A DNA stretch of 23,250 nt from JAXHUE01 sp034189655 (GTDB lineage Bacteria; Chloroflexota; Dehalococcoidia; E44-bin15), in assembly GCA_034189655.1 (NCBI GenBank), contig JAXHUE010000029.1, positions 1 to 23,250 of the forward strand, read 5' to 3'. The position numbers and the translations under genes are program-made. Positions 1 to 6,941 of this stretch are shown here, piece after piece. Each line of letters opens with the position of its first letter. Within the stretch, counting starts at the first letter, position 1. The notes under the pieces are model-generated. The model saw only the letters and a list, made by a program, of their open reading frames with translations. It was not told the DNA's origin and searched no databases.

Positions 1-13
1 GAGGAGGTGAAGC

Positions 14-397
14 ATGGCTATCCATGCACCCGACATGGTGGTAGACAAGAAAGAGCAACTGGAGAAGATCGAGGACTACTGCCTCCCCCAGGAGGAGGTC
101 CACGCCGTGTTCGACTTGAAGGGCATCGGCACCGGCTTCGTCGGCATCACCAATAAGCGGGTCATCTTCTACGATAAGGCCTTTCGCCGCAAGCAGAAGG
201 CCATGGTGACCGTGCCCTACAGCCGGGTGCACGCCGTGAGCAGCGAGGACGATACCGGCCGCTTGATCAAGCGCGGCTTCTTCGCCTCGTCCAAGCTCAC
301 CCTCCACGCCGGCGACGACTCGTTCGAGTTCGAGTTCCGCGGCGGGGACAAGGCCCATCGCGCCTACATGCTGGTGATGGAGCACCTGCTCAAGTAG
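14..397 (+). CDS. Bacterial PH-domain-like protein (127 aa)
   Basis: A small soluble protein with no signal peptide or membrane segment. The body (about residues 20-125) alternates short beta strands and ends in a helix (HRAYMLVMEHLLK). It contains the phrase GFVGITNKRVIFYDKAF followed by basic and aromatic strands, which is typical of bacterial pleckstrin-homology-like domains. Such domains bind ligands or oligomerise in diverse roles, and no specific function can be given. The ATG is preceded by a GAGGAGGTG ribosome binding site at the very start of the window, so the start is secure. Any upstream operon partner is outside the window. The next gene, proA, has its own promoter, so the two are probably not strictly co-transcribed. 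The family call is by pattern only. Confidence 0.75.
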   Translation: MAIHAPDMVVDKKEQLEKIEDYCLPQEEVHAVFDLKGIGTGFVGITNKRVIFYDKAFRRKQKAMVTVPYSRVHAVSSEDDTGRLIKRGFFASSKLTLHAGDDSFEFEFRGGDKAHRAYMLVMEHLLK

Positions 398-409
398 GAC
401 ACAGTCCCG

Positions 410-439
410 TTGACATGCCGTCTTCCGCCGCTATATGAT
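410..439 (+). promoter_or_regulatory. Predicted sigma-70-type promoter of proA
   Basis: A perfect -35 box TTGACA (410-415) and a -10 box TATGAT (434-439, 5 of 6 consensus) are separated by 18 bases. Transcription would begin near 446, giving a leader of about 46 bases before the proA ATG at 492. The longer reading frame beginning at 435 would start inside the -10 box, which supports the downstream start. Confidence 0.7.
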
Positions 440-491
440 AGCGGGGCGGCGTCCCCTTGGAGCGATAGAGAGGCCGCTGGAGAGAGGCGAT

Positions 492-1766
492 ATGCAGGGC
501 GCTATAGAAGAGCTCAAAGAGAAAGGCCGCGCCGCCAAAGAGGCCCAGCGGCGTCTGGCCCGCCTGCCCCGGGCAGAGAAGGACCGGGCCCTCCTCGCCA
601 TCGCCGATGCCCTGGAGCGGCGGCAGCGCGAGGTCCTGGAGCACAACGAGGCCGACCTTGCCGAGGCCCGGGCCCAGGGCATGGGCCAGGCCATGCTCGA
701 CCGGCTGATGCTGGATGCCGCCCGCGTATCGGCCATGGCCCACGACGTGCGCTCCGTTGCCGCCCTCCCCGACCCCGTCGGCGAGGAGTTCGATGCCCGT
801 CTCCTCCCCAACGGGATGCACATCGCCCGCCGCCGCGTGCCGCTGGGGGTCATCGGCACCATCTACGAGAGCCGCCCCAACGTGACGGTAGACATCTCCT
901 CCCTGTGCCTTAAGTCGGGCAATGCCGTCGTCCTGCGCGGGGGCAAGGAGGCCGTCCACTCCAACTGGATACTGGCCGGCGTGATAAAGGACGCCCTGTG
1001 GGGCAGCGGCGTCCCCGGCGAGGCGGTGCAGTTCATCGAGTCCACCGAGCGGGCGCTCGTTGAGCACATGGTGAAGATGGCCGGCACCATCGACCTCATC
1101 ATCCCCCGCGGCGGCGAGCAGCTCGTCGAGTTCGTGCGCGCCACTGCCACCGTGCCCGTGCTCGCAAGCGGCGTGGGCGTGTGCCACACCTATGTCGATT
1201 CCAGTGCCGACGTGGAGAAGGCGGCGGCCATCGCCTTCAATGCCAAGGTACAGCGCCCCACGGTGTGCAACGCCCTGGACACCCTCATCGTCCACCGCGA
1301 CATCGCCGCCGCCTATCTGCCCGCCATCGCCAGGGAGTGGGCCACCGCCGGCGTCGAGATGCACTGCGACCAGCACGCCCTGGAGATACTCAAGGCAGAG
1401 CCCGGCCTGGCCATTGCCGCCGCCACCGAGGATGACTGGGGCAAGGAGTTCCTCGCCCTGGTCGCCGCGGTGAAGGTAGTGGACTCGCTCGATGAGGCCA
1501 TCGAGCACATCGTGCGCTACAGCTCCGGCCACTCCGATGCCATCGTCACCGAGGACTACTCTGCCGCCATGCGCTTCCTCGACGAGGTGGACTCGGCGTG
1601 CGTGTACGTGAACGCCAGCACCCGCTTCACCGATGGAGGGCAACTCGGCCTGGGAGCCGAGGTGGGCATCAGCACCGACAAGTTCCATGCCCGCGGCCCC
1701 ATGGGCTTACGCGAGCTTACCACCTACAAGTGGGTCATCATGGGGAGTGGGCAGGTAAGGCCCTAG
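492..1766 (+). CDS. proA: Glutamate-5-semialdehyde dehydrogenase (gamma-glutamyl phosphate reductase)
   Basis: ProA catalyses the NADPH-dependent reduction of glutamyl 5-phosphate to glutamate 5-semialdehyde, the second step of proline synthesis, in the cytoplasm. The 424-residue product has the family length. It shows the aldehyde-dehydrogenase-type fold signatures: GVIGTIYESRPNVTVD, LKSGNAVVLRGGKEA, LIIPRGG, the active-site segment QRPTVCNALDTL with the catalytic cysteine at about residue 259, and the C-terminal segment GLGAEVGISTDKFHARGPMGL. I chose the ATG at 492 because a GAGAGG-type site precedes it and because the promoter -10 box covers the alternative upstream ATG at 435. The partner kinase gene proB is not in the window. 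The gene converges on the transketolase genes, and the two stop codons share a CTAG at 1763-1766. Confidence 0.95.
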   Translation: MQGAIEELKEKGRAAKEAQRRLARLPRAEKDRALLAIADALERRQREVLEHNEADLAEARAQGMGQAMLDRLMLDAARVSAMAHDVRSVAALPDPVGEEFDARLLPNGMHIARRRVPLGVIGTIYESRPNVTVDISSLCLKSGNAVVLRGGKEAVHSNWILAGVIKDALWGSGVPGEAVQFIESTERALVEHMVKMAGTIDLIIPRGGEQLVEFVRATATVPVLASGVGVCHTYVDSSADVEKAAAIAFNAKVQRPTVCNALDTLIVHRDIAAAYLPAIAREWATAGVEMHCDQHALEILKAEPGLAIAAATEDDWGKEFLALVAAVKVVDSLDEAIEHIVRYSSGHSDAIVTEDYSAAMRFLDEVDSACVYVNASTRFTDGGQLGLGAEVGISTDKFHARGPMGLRELTTYKWVIMGSGQVRP

Positions 1767-2701
1767 CCCTTCCTCGCCACCAGGGTGCGCACCCCTTCCG
1801 CGATGCCGTCGGCGGTGAGGCCGTGCCTGGCCAGGAGCTCCTCCGGCCTCCCCGACGAGGAGTACATGTCCCTTATCGAGAGGAAGGACATGGGCACCGG
1901 GTGGCGGGCCACCACTGTCTGGGCCACCCTGCTCCCCAGGCCGCCGTGGGCGATGTGCTCCTCCACGGTGAGGATGGCGCCGGTCTCCTCGGCTGCCCTC
2001 ACGATGGCCCCCTCGTCGAGCGGCTTCAAGGTGGACATATTGATCACCCGGCAGTCTATGCCCTCGCGCGCCAGCCGGTCCGCGGCCTCCAGGGCCCGTG
2101 CCACCATGAGCCCGCACGCGATCACCGTCGCGTCCCACCCCCCCCTCATCATCACCGCCTGCCCCAGCGTGAAGCGATAGTTGGCGTCGCATACGGCGGG
2201 TGCCTTGGGGCGGCCCAGCCTGATGTAGAACGGGCCGTAGGCGATGGCCGCTGCCTGTATCACCTGGGCGGTCTCGGTGGCGTCGGCGGGGACCACCACG
2301 GTGAAGGTGGGAAAGGAGCAGAAGAGGGCCAGGTCCTCGATGGAGTGGTGGGAGAAGCCGTCCTCGCCCACGGTGATGCCGCCGTGGGTGGCGGCGACCT
2401 TCACGTTGAGCCGCGGCTGGGCGATGGACATGCGCACCTGGTCGTAGCAGCGGCCGCCGGCGAAGACGGCGAAGGTGCTGGCGAAGGGCGTCTTGCCCGA
2501 GGCGGCAAGCCCCGCGGCGATGCCCATCATGTTCTGCTCGGCGATGCCGCAGTCGAAGAAGCGCTCCGGGAACTCGGCGGCGAAGAACTGGGTCATCGTC
2601 GATTTGGAGAGGTCGGCGTCTAAGACCACGATGTGGGGGTTCTCCCGCCCCAGCTCCACGACGGCCCTGCCGTAGGCCTCCCTGGTGGACATCTCATCCA
2701 T
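1763..2701 (-). CDS. Transketolase, C-terminal half subunit
   Basis: This is the pyrimidine-binding plus C-terminal half (312 aa) of a transketolase encoded as two polypeptides. Transketolase moves two-carbon units between sugar phosphates in the non-oxidative pentose phosphate pathway, using thiamine diphosphate. The segment DCGIAEQNMMGIAAGLAASGKTPF holds the conserved glutamate that activates the cofactor. HSIEDLALFCSFPTFTVVVPAD and the tail NMSTLKPLD followed by VEEHIAHGGLGSRV are typical of transketolase and related dehydrogenase beta chains. The start ATG overlaps the stop of the N-terminal half gene by 8 bases and follows AAGGAG, so the two halves are translationally coupled and are made together. 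A 1-deoxyxylulose-5-phosphate synthase half is much less likely given the two-subunit layout. Confidence 0.93.
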   Translation of the reverse strand: MDEMSTREAYGRAVVELGRENPHIVVLDADLSKSTMTQFFAAEFPERFFDCGIAEQNMMGIAAGLAASGKTPFASTFAVFAGGRCYDQVRMSIAQPRLNVKVAATHGGITVGEDGFSHHSIEDLALFCSFPTFTVVVPADATETAQVIQAAAIAYGPFYIRLGRPKAPAVCDANYRFTLGQAVMMRGGWDATVIACGLMVARALEAADRLAREGIDCRVINMSTLKPLDEGAIVRAAEETGAILTVEEHIAHGGLGSRVAQTVVARHPVPMSFLSIRDMYSSSGRPEELLARHGLTADGIAEGVRTLVARKG

Positions 2702-3521
2702 CGGCCAGCTCCTTAAGCGCCTGCTCCATCTCTGCCGCGGAGGGGGCCTTGCCGTGAAACTCCAGGTTGTTCTCCATGAAGCTCACCCCCTTCCCCTTCA
2801 CCGTGCGGGCGATGAGCACAGAGGGCCTGCCCTTGGGCTCCCCGGCCCGTGTGAGGGCCTCGGTGAGCTGGGCGATATCGTGGCCGTCGACCTCGACGAC
2901 GTTCCACCCGAAGGCGCGCCACTTGTCGGAGAGGGGCTCGGTGTCCATCACGTCGTAGGTCCAGCCGTCGATCTGCTGGCAGTTGCGGTCGACTACGGCC
3001 ACTATGTGGTCCAGCCTGTAGTGGGCGGCGGCCATGGCCGCCTCCCACACCTGCCCCTCGTCGCACTCGCCGTCGCCGAGCAGGACATACACGTGGTGGT
3101 CCATCCCGTCCAGCCTCCCGGCGAGCGCGACGCCCACCGCGAAGGAGAGCCCCTGCCCCAGCGAGCCCGAGGACATCTCGACCCCCGGCGTGGTGCCCAT
3201 GTCGGTGTGGCCCTGCATGCGGCTGTCCATCTTCCTCAAGGTCAGCAGCTCATCGGTGGCGAAGTACCCTGCCTCGGCGAGGGTGGCGTAGAGCAGGGGT
3301 GCGGCGTGGCCCTTGCTCAGGACGAAGCGGTCGCGCTCCGGCCAGTGGGGGTCCTGGGGGTCGTGGTGCATCACGTTGAAGTACAGGGAGGTGACGATCT
3401 CAACGGAGGAGAGGGAGCCTCCGGGGTGCCCGCTGCCGGCGTGCCCGGTCATGGTGACGATGTGGCGGCGCAGCCTCCGCGCCATCCTCTCCATGTCGGC
3501 CGTGGAGAGGGGGGCCTTCAC
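2694..3521 (-). CDS. Transketolase, N-terminal half subunit
   Basis: This is the diphosphate-binding half (275 aa) of the split transketolase. It shows the transketolase opening RRHIVTMTGHAGSGHPGGSLSSVEIVTSLYF, the conserved region FVLSKGHAAPLLYA, and the thiamine-diphosphate/metal motif running from GDGECDEGQVWEAAM to VVDRN. I place the start at a GTG (3521-3519) because GGAGGTG lies six bases upstream. An in-frame ATG at 3557 would add 12 residues (MVLGQAPVGRCP) that do not look like family sequence. The gene is transcribed leftward from a predicted promoter at 3644-3673 with a leader of about 115 bases, and is followed directly by the C-terminal half. The pair forms one enzyme and should be regulated together. 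Confidence 0.92.
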   Translation of the reverse strand: MKAPLSTADMERMARRLRRHIVTMTGHAGSGHPGGSLSSVEIVTSLYFNVMHHDPQDPHWPERDRFVLSKGHAAPLLYATLAEAGYFATDELLTLRKMDSRMQGHTDMGTTPGVEMSSGSLGQGLSFAVGVALAGRLDGMDHHVYVLLGDGECDEGQVWEAAMAAAHYRLDHIVAVVDRNCQQIDGWTYDVMDTEPLSDKWRAFGWNVVEVDGHDIAQLTEALTRAGEPKGRPSVLIARTVKGKGVSFMENNLEFHGKAPSAAEMEQALKELADG

Positions 3522-3643
3522 CGGGCACCTCCCGACGGGAGCCTGCCCCAGCACCACTGCCCTGGCCCGAGGCCTGCCCCTGGGTGCCCTCGCGGCGCTC
3601 TGCCCTGTGGTGGTAGTCTACACCCCCTGCTCCTCACAGGCCG

Positions 3644-3673
3644 ATTATACCGCGGCGGCGGTGGCCGTGTCCA
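3644..3673 (-). promoter_or_regulatory. Predicted promoter of the split transketolase operon
   Basis: Read on the minus strand, TGGACA (3673-3668, 5 of 6 to TTGACA) is followed after 18 bases by a perfect TATAAT (3649-3644). The predicted transcript starts near 3637 and leaves a leader of roughly 115 bases before the GTG at 3521. The -35 box lies only nine bases from the -35 box of the divergent amidohydrolase promoter, so the two could be regulated jointly. Confidence 0.65.
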
Positions 3674-3682
3674 GACGTTTCC

Positions 3683-3711
3683 TTGACCTGTATGCCGATC
3701 TGGCCTACAAT
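3683..3711 (+). promoter_or_regulatory. Predicted promoter of the amidohydrolase operon, apparently leaderless
   Basis: TTGACC (3683-3688) and TACAAT (3706-3711), each 5 of 6 to consensus, are separated by the optimal 17 bases. Transcription would begin at about 3718, within a base or two of the ATG at 3719. No Shine-Dalgarno sequence precedes that ATG, so the mRNA is probably leaderless. Confidence 0.65.
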
Positions 3712-3718
3712 CTGTACC

Positions 3719-4582
3719 ATGATAGTCGATTTTCACACCCACATCGTGCCCCCGTGGGTCCGCGACCGCCGCGAGGAGTACGTGGGTCGAGACCCCTGCT
3801 TCGACGTCCTCTACGCCAGCCCCAGGGCCAGGCTCATCACCGCCGACGAGCTGGTGGCCGCCATGGACGAAGAGGGCATAGACGTATCCGTGGCCTTAAA
3901 CATCGGGTGGGTGCGGCACGAGCTCTGCTGCGAGACCAACGACTACATCATGGAGGCGGTGTCTCGCTACCCCGGCCGTCTCGTCGGCTTCTGCGCCGTG
4001 CAGCCCTGCGCCGGCGGGGCCGCCGTCGCCGAGGTGGAGCGCTGCGCCCGGGGCGGGCTTCGGGGCATCGGGGAGATGAGGCCCGATGTCCAGGGCTTCG
4101 ATATCGGCGATGAGGCCACCATGAGGCCCATCGTGGAGGCCGCCCTCTCCCACGGCATGCCCCTGCTCACCCACGCCTCGGAGCCGGTGGGTCACGAGTA
4201 CTCCGGCAAGGGGACGGTCACCCCCGATGTCCTCTACCGCTTCATCTGCCGCTTCCCCGGCTGCCCCATCGTGTGCGCCCACTGGGGAGGGGGGCTCCCC
4301 TTCTACGCCCTGATGCCGGAGGTGGCCGAGGCCCTGGAGGCGGTCTACTTCGATACCGCGGCCACCCCCTTTCTCTACCGCCCCCAGATATTCAGGCACG
4401 TCTGCGAGCTCGTGGGCGCCGACAAGGTACTCCTGGGCACAGACTATCCCCTCATGCGCCAGGGCCGGGTGATAGCGCAGCTGCGCTCGCTGGGGCTGGG
4501 GCCCGATATCGAGGAGGCCATCCTGGGCGCAAACGCAGAGCGGCTGCTGGGCACAGCGGGCGGCGAGGTGGCCTCGGCATGA
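3719..4582 (+). CDS. Metal-dependent amidohydrolase (amidohydrolase_2 family, TIM-barrel)
   Basis: A 287-residue TIM-barrel hydrolase of the amidohydrolase-2 type, which includes decarboxylases and lactonases acting on aromatic or carboxylated substrates. Metal ligands are visible in the expected order: the N-terminal HTH (residues 6-8 of MIVDFHTH), a histidine in LLTHASEP, a histidine in VCAHWGGGLPF, and the aspartate in LLGTDYPLM. The substrate cannot be read from sequence. The start at 3719 matches the family start and sits at the predicted transcription start; the upstream in-frame ATG at 3683 overlaps the -35 box and is rejected. The stop overlaps the ATG of the next gene by ATGA, so the two are coupled. 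Confidence 0.88.
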   Translation: MIVDFHTHIVPPWVRDRREEYVGRDPCFDVLYASPRARLITADELVAAMDEEGIDVSVALNIGWVRHELCCETNDYIMEAVSRYPGRLVGFCAVQPCAGGAAVAEVERCARGGLRGIGEMRPDVQGFDIGDEATMRPIVEAALSHGMPLLTHASEPVGHEYSGKGTVTPDVLYRFICRFPGCPIVCAHWGGGLPFYALMPEVAEALEAVYFDTAATPFLYRPQIFRHVCELVGADKVLLGTDYPLMRQGRVIAQLRSLGLGPDIEEAILGANAERLLGTAGGEVASA

Positions 4583-5169
4583 GGGCGAGGCCCTCCTACT
4601 CGCTGGTGACCAGGGTGCTCACCCCCGCGGTAGACCCTGGGGCGCGCCTTGAGTTCGAGGTCTATCTTTCAGGGCACGGGGAGCTGGAGCAGAACAAGCT
4701 GGCCATCTACTATCCCCCCGGCCTCGTCAACAGGCACGATAGTGGGCACTACGTCTTCCGCAAGACAGCAGGGATCGAAGGGGACTCGAGTGGCGGGCGG
4801 CACCGCATGCGGCGCCGGAGGATAGCCCCACCCATAGATGTGCTCCAGCTCGAGGTGGAGAGCTTCTCCCCGGTCAAGGGCACGTCCATCGTGCAGTCGG
4901 AGGTGCGCGGGGACAAGAAGGGCCCCCCGCTCCTGGTGCGGGCCAACGTGAGCCCCGAGTGTCCCCCCGGCGAGCACCCCATCGTGCTCGTCTTCTCCTA
5001 CTTCGACGGGGCCGAGTGGCGCACCGCCAGGGACGTGGTTAAGGTCGCAGTGAGGGGGCTCCTGGCCAGGCACATGTGGCTGCCCGTCGCCGCCGTGGTC
5101 GCCGCCGCCATGGCCGCCGTGCTGATACTGTTGATATCGCTCCTGGCGTCCTTCGGCGCCATTCCCTAG
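4579..5169 (+). CDS. Unknown protein with a beta-rich domain and C-terminal membrane anchor
   Basis: I do not recognise this 196-residue protein. Residues 1-165 look like a beta-sandwich: strands such as ARLEFEVYLSG, PPLLVRANVSPECPPGEHPIVLVFSYFDG and WRTARDVVKVAV, with a basic stretch RHRMRRRRIAPPIDVLQLEVESF in the middle. There is no N-terminal signal peptide. One hydrophobic helix spans about residues 169-192, ending four residues before the C-terminus. That is a tail-anchored layout, which would put the main domain in the cytoplasm. The ATG overlaps the amidohydrolase stop (ATGA), and thpR follows after 16 bases, so it belongs to a three-gene operon. A role in holding a partner at the membrane is conceivable but not shown. 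Confidence 0.8.
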   Translation: MRARPSYSLVTRVLTPAVDPGARLEFEVYLSGHGELEQNKLAIYYPPGLVNRHDSGHYVFRKTAGIEGDSSGGRHRMRRRRIAPPIDVLQLEVESFSPVKGTSIVQSEVRGDKKGPPLLVRANVSPECPPGEHPIVLVFSYFDGAEWRTARDVVKVAVRGLLARHMWLPVAAVVAAAMAAVLILLISLLASFGAIP

Positions 5170-5185
5170 GACGGGGTGTTCGCAC

Positions 5186-5773
5186 ATGGAGCAGGTACGC
5201 GCCTTCATCGCCATAGAGCTTCCCCAGGCCGCAATCGAGGGCCTGTCTGCGTTGCGTGAGATGGTGCGGCCCAGGGAGCACCCTTTCGTCAAGTGGGTCG
5301 ACCCCGGTGGCATCCACCTCACCCTCACCTTCCTCGGCAACGTCCCCCAGGAGCGGGTGCCCCGGATAGCCGCCGCCATGGAGGAGGGGGCCAGCGGTGC
5401 ATCCCCCCTTCGGCTGCACCTGGGGGGCATGGGGGCCTTTCCCAGCCTGCGTCGCCCCCGCGTGGTGTGGGTGGCCGTGGAGGGGGACGTGGACAGGCTG
5501 GCGGCGCTGAAAAAAGGGATAGACCAGGCCCTTGTCCCCCTCGGTTTCCGGCCCGAGGCCCGCCCCTTCACCCCTCACCTCACGCTGGGGCGGGTGAGGG
5601 AGGGGGCCACCCCCGCCGAGCAGCAGAGGCTGGGCCAGGTGGTGTCCGGCACCGAGTACCGCGTGGACGTCTCCATGGAGGTAGGTGAGGTCAGCCTCAT
5701 GCGCAGCCGGCTCACCCCTGCCGGTGCCATCTACAGCCGCCTCGCCGCCGTAGCGCTGGGTGCCGGTCGCTGA
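5186..5773 (+). CDS. thpR: RNA 2',3'-cyclic phosphodiesterase (LigT/2H family)
   Basis: A member of the 2H phosphoesterase superfamily, which hydrolyses 2',3'-cyclic phosphates on RNA ends. The 195-residue product carries both diagnostic H-x-T motifs: HLTLTFLG (His 44, Thr 46) and HLTLGRV (His 131, Thr 133), each preceded by typical family context (FVKWVDPGGIHLTLTFLG, RPFTPHLTLGRV). The N-terminus VRAFIAIELP is also characteristic. It is the last gene of the operon with the amidohydrolase and the tail-anchored protein; nothing in the sequence links their functions. A GGGGTG sequence 9 bases before the ATG serves as ribosome binding site. Confidence 0.92.
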   Translation: MEQVRAFIAIELPQAAIEGLSALREMVRPREHPFVKWVDPGGIHLTLTFLGNVPQERVPRIAAAMEEGASGASPLRLHLGGMGAFPSLRRPRVVWVAVEGDVDRLAALKKGIDQALVPLGFRPEARPFTPHLTLGRVREGATPAEQQRLGQVVSGTEYRVDVSMEVGEVSLMRSRLTPAGAIYSRLAAVALGAGR

Positions 5774-5841
5774 GGCCCGGCACCGGGGCCGCGCCCCCCG
5801 TGTGGCGACCGCAGTGTGGGCGGCGTCCGCGGGGCGGTGCA

Positions 5842-5851
5842 GTGCTAGCAC
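5842..5851. promoter_or_regulatory. 10-bp perfect palindrome just upstream of the zinc-ribbon promoter
   Basis: GTGCTAGCAC is a perfect inverted repeat ending two bases before the -35 box (5854-5859). The position suits an activator or repressor site, but a single short palindrome can arise by chance. Confidence 0.3.
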
Positions 5852-5853
5852 AC

Positions 5854-5882
5854 TTGTAAACTTACGTGCCATGGTGTATACT
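5854..5882 (+). promoter_or_regulatory. Predicted promoter of the small zinc-ribbon gene
   Basis: TTGTAA (5854-5859) and TATACT (5877-5882, 5 of 6 to TATAAT) are 17 bases apart, in a sharply AT-richer patch of an otherwise GC-rich region. The expected start is near 5889, giving a leader of about 28 bases that contains a GGGAGG ribosome binding site. Confidence 0.6.
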
Positions 5883-5916
5883 TTGTTAGCGTTGATTTCA
5901 GGATGGGAGGTTGGTC

Positions 5917-6129
5917 TTGGAGAACACAGGTTTCCCTAAATGCCAGAAGTGCAACGTTGGGGATCTCGTCCCACTCTCTGATTTTGGCAGTCAAGGGGCA
6001 CCGATCCATTACAAGGCATGGGTTTGTACCAATATGGAGTGTGGCTTCAACATAAAGATCCGCAACGGCGATCTCTATGTCAACGAGCCCATTGTGAGCG
6101 GCGTCAATCACAGCGCACGCGTACGATAG
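5917..6129 (+). CDS. Small zinc-ribbon protein (70 aa), function unknown
   Basis: The protein has two cysteine pairs, CQKC (residues 9-12) and CTNMEC (C-x4-C) about 30 residues later. This is the layout of a single zinc ribbon, followed by a short hydrophilic tail (GFNIKIRNGDLYVNEP). I start it at TTG 5917 because GGGAGG ends six bases upstream; the in-frame TTG at 5911 touches that site directly. GC content is 51% (109 of 213 by hand count), far below neighbours such as thpR, and resembles the rpsF region. A dedicated promoter with a palindrome precedes it. Such small ribbons often bind nucleic acid or another protein, but no specific role is supported. Confidence 0.75.
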   Translation: MENTGFPKCQKCNVGDLVPLSDFGSQGAPIHYKAWVCTNMECGFNIKIRNGDLYVNEPIVSGVNHSARVR

Positions 6130-6204
6130 TCTAGGGGCATCTCTGCCATTGTAAGGTATCTACACCCTTTTTGGGCTTGATTCTATCAGGTAACTGTAAT
6201 TCTA

Positions 6205-6894
6205 TTGAGAGAGCTCAAAGGGATAGCCCTTGATCTTTTGTTCCCTCCTTGGTGTGTGGGCTGCGGGGTGCGGGGAGATTTTTTTTGTCCCACCTGTCTC
6301 CAGGCGCTTCCCCGCGTGCGCCCACCGCTGTGTGACCGCTGCGGCCGACCTCTGCCCGGTGGGGGCCCGTGCCCCCTCTGCCGTGACTGGCCCGGTGACA
6401 TAGACGGCGTCCGCTCCGTCTTCCGCTTCGATGGGGCGGTACGACAGGCCGTTCACTCCCTGAAGTACCGCAACGTGAAGGCACTGGCACACCCCCTGGC
6501 CCAGCTCATGGCAGAGTACCTCGCCTGCCAGCGCCTCCCCGTCGATGTCGTTGCCCCGGTGCCCCTTCACCCCGCCCGGCTCCGCCGGCGGGGATACAAC
6601 CAGTCGCAGCTCCTGGCATCGGAGCTGGCGGGGCTGGCCTCCCTGCCGCTTGTGGAGGGGGCGCTGCGGCGCACCAAAGATACCCCTCCGCAGGCCAGGA
6701 GCGGCGGCATCGAGGAGCGTCACGGCAACGTGGCCGATGCCTTCGCCTGCCGCGGGAGCGAGGTGAGGGGGAGGCACTGCCTCCTCGTCGACGATGTCTA
6801 CACATCGGGGGCCACGTTGGGCGCGTGCGCGGCGGCGCTCAAAGCGGCGGGGGCCCGCGAGGTCTGGGGCCTGACCCTGGCCATGGAGATATGA
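6205..6894 (+). CDS. comF: ComF-family phosphoribosyltransferase-like protein
   Basis: The 229-residue protein has the two-part ComF plan. An N-terminal double zinc ribbon carries four C-x2-C pairs (CVGC, CPTC, CDRC, CPLC within residues 16-60). A phosphoribosyltransferase domain follows, with the PRPP-binding loop LLVDDVYTSGAT near residues 193-204. The segment VPLHPARLRRRGYNQSQLLA is also highly typical. In competent bacteria ComF is needed for DNA uptake, and comEA and comEC lie 14 kb downstream in this window. The start is TTG at 6205; its ribosome binding site is poor (AGGTAA 11 bases upstream), and a TGTAAT hexamer at 6195-6200 could even put transcription initiation at the start codon. 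The family call is firm; the competence role is inferred. Confidence 0.88.
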   Translation: MRELKGIALDLLFPPWCVGCGVRGDFFCPTCLQALPRVRPPLCDRCGRPLPGGGPCPLCRDWPGDIDGVRSVFRFDGAVRQAVHSLKYRNVKALAHPLAQLMAEYLACQRLPVDVVAPVPLHPARLRRRGYNQSQLLASELAGLASLPLVEGALRRTKDTPPQARSGGIEERHGNVADAFACRGSEVRGRHCLLVDDVYTSGATLGACAAALKAAGAREVWGLTLAMEI

Positions 6895-6941
6895 GACCGT
6901 CCGGTCTGCGTTTTCTAAATCGAGCACAGGGAGCAAGGAGC

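Noticed and set aside
390..1688. 432-aa minus-strand open frame opposite proA
   Set aside because: It is a Gly/His/Val-rich shadow of proA caused by high GC, with no family motifs.
5776..5792. Intrinsic terminator after thpR
   Set aside because: A five-base GGCCC/GGGCC stem exists but without a T-run, and such stems are expected by chance at this GC content.
5842..5860. CIRCE-like heat-shock operator
   Set aside because: The CIRCE element needs 9-bp arms separated by 9 bases; here there is one continuous 10-bp palindrome.
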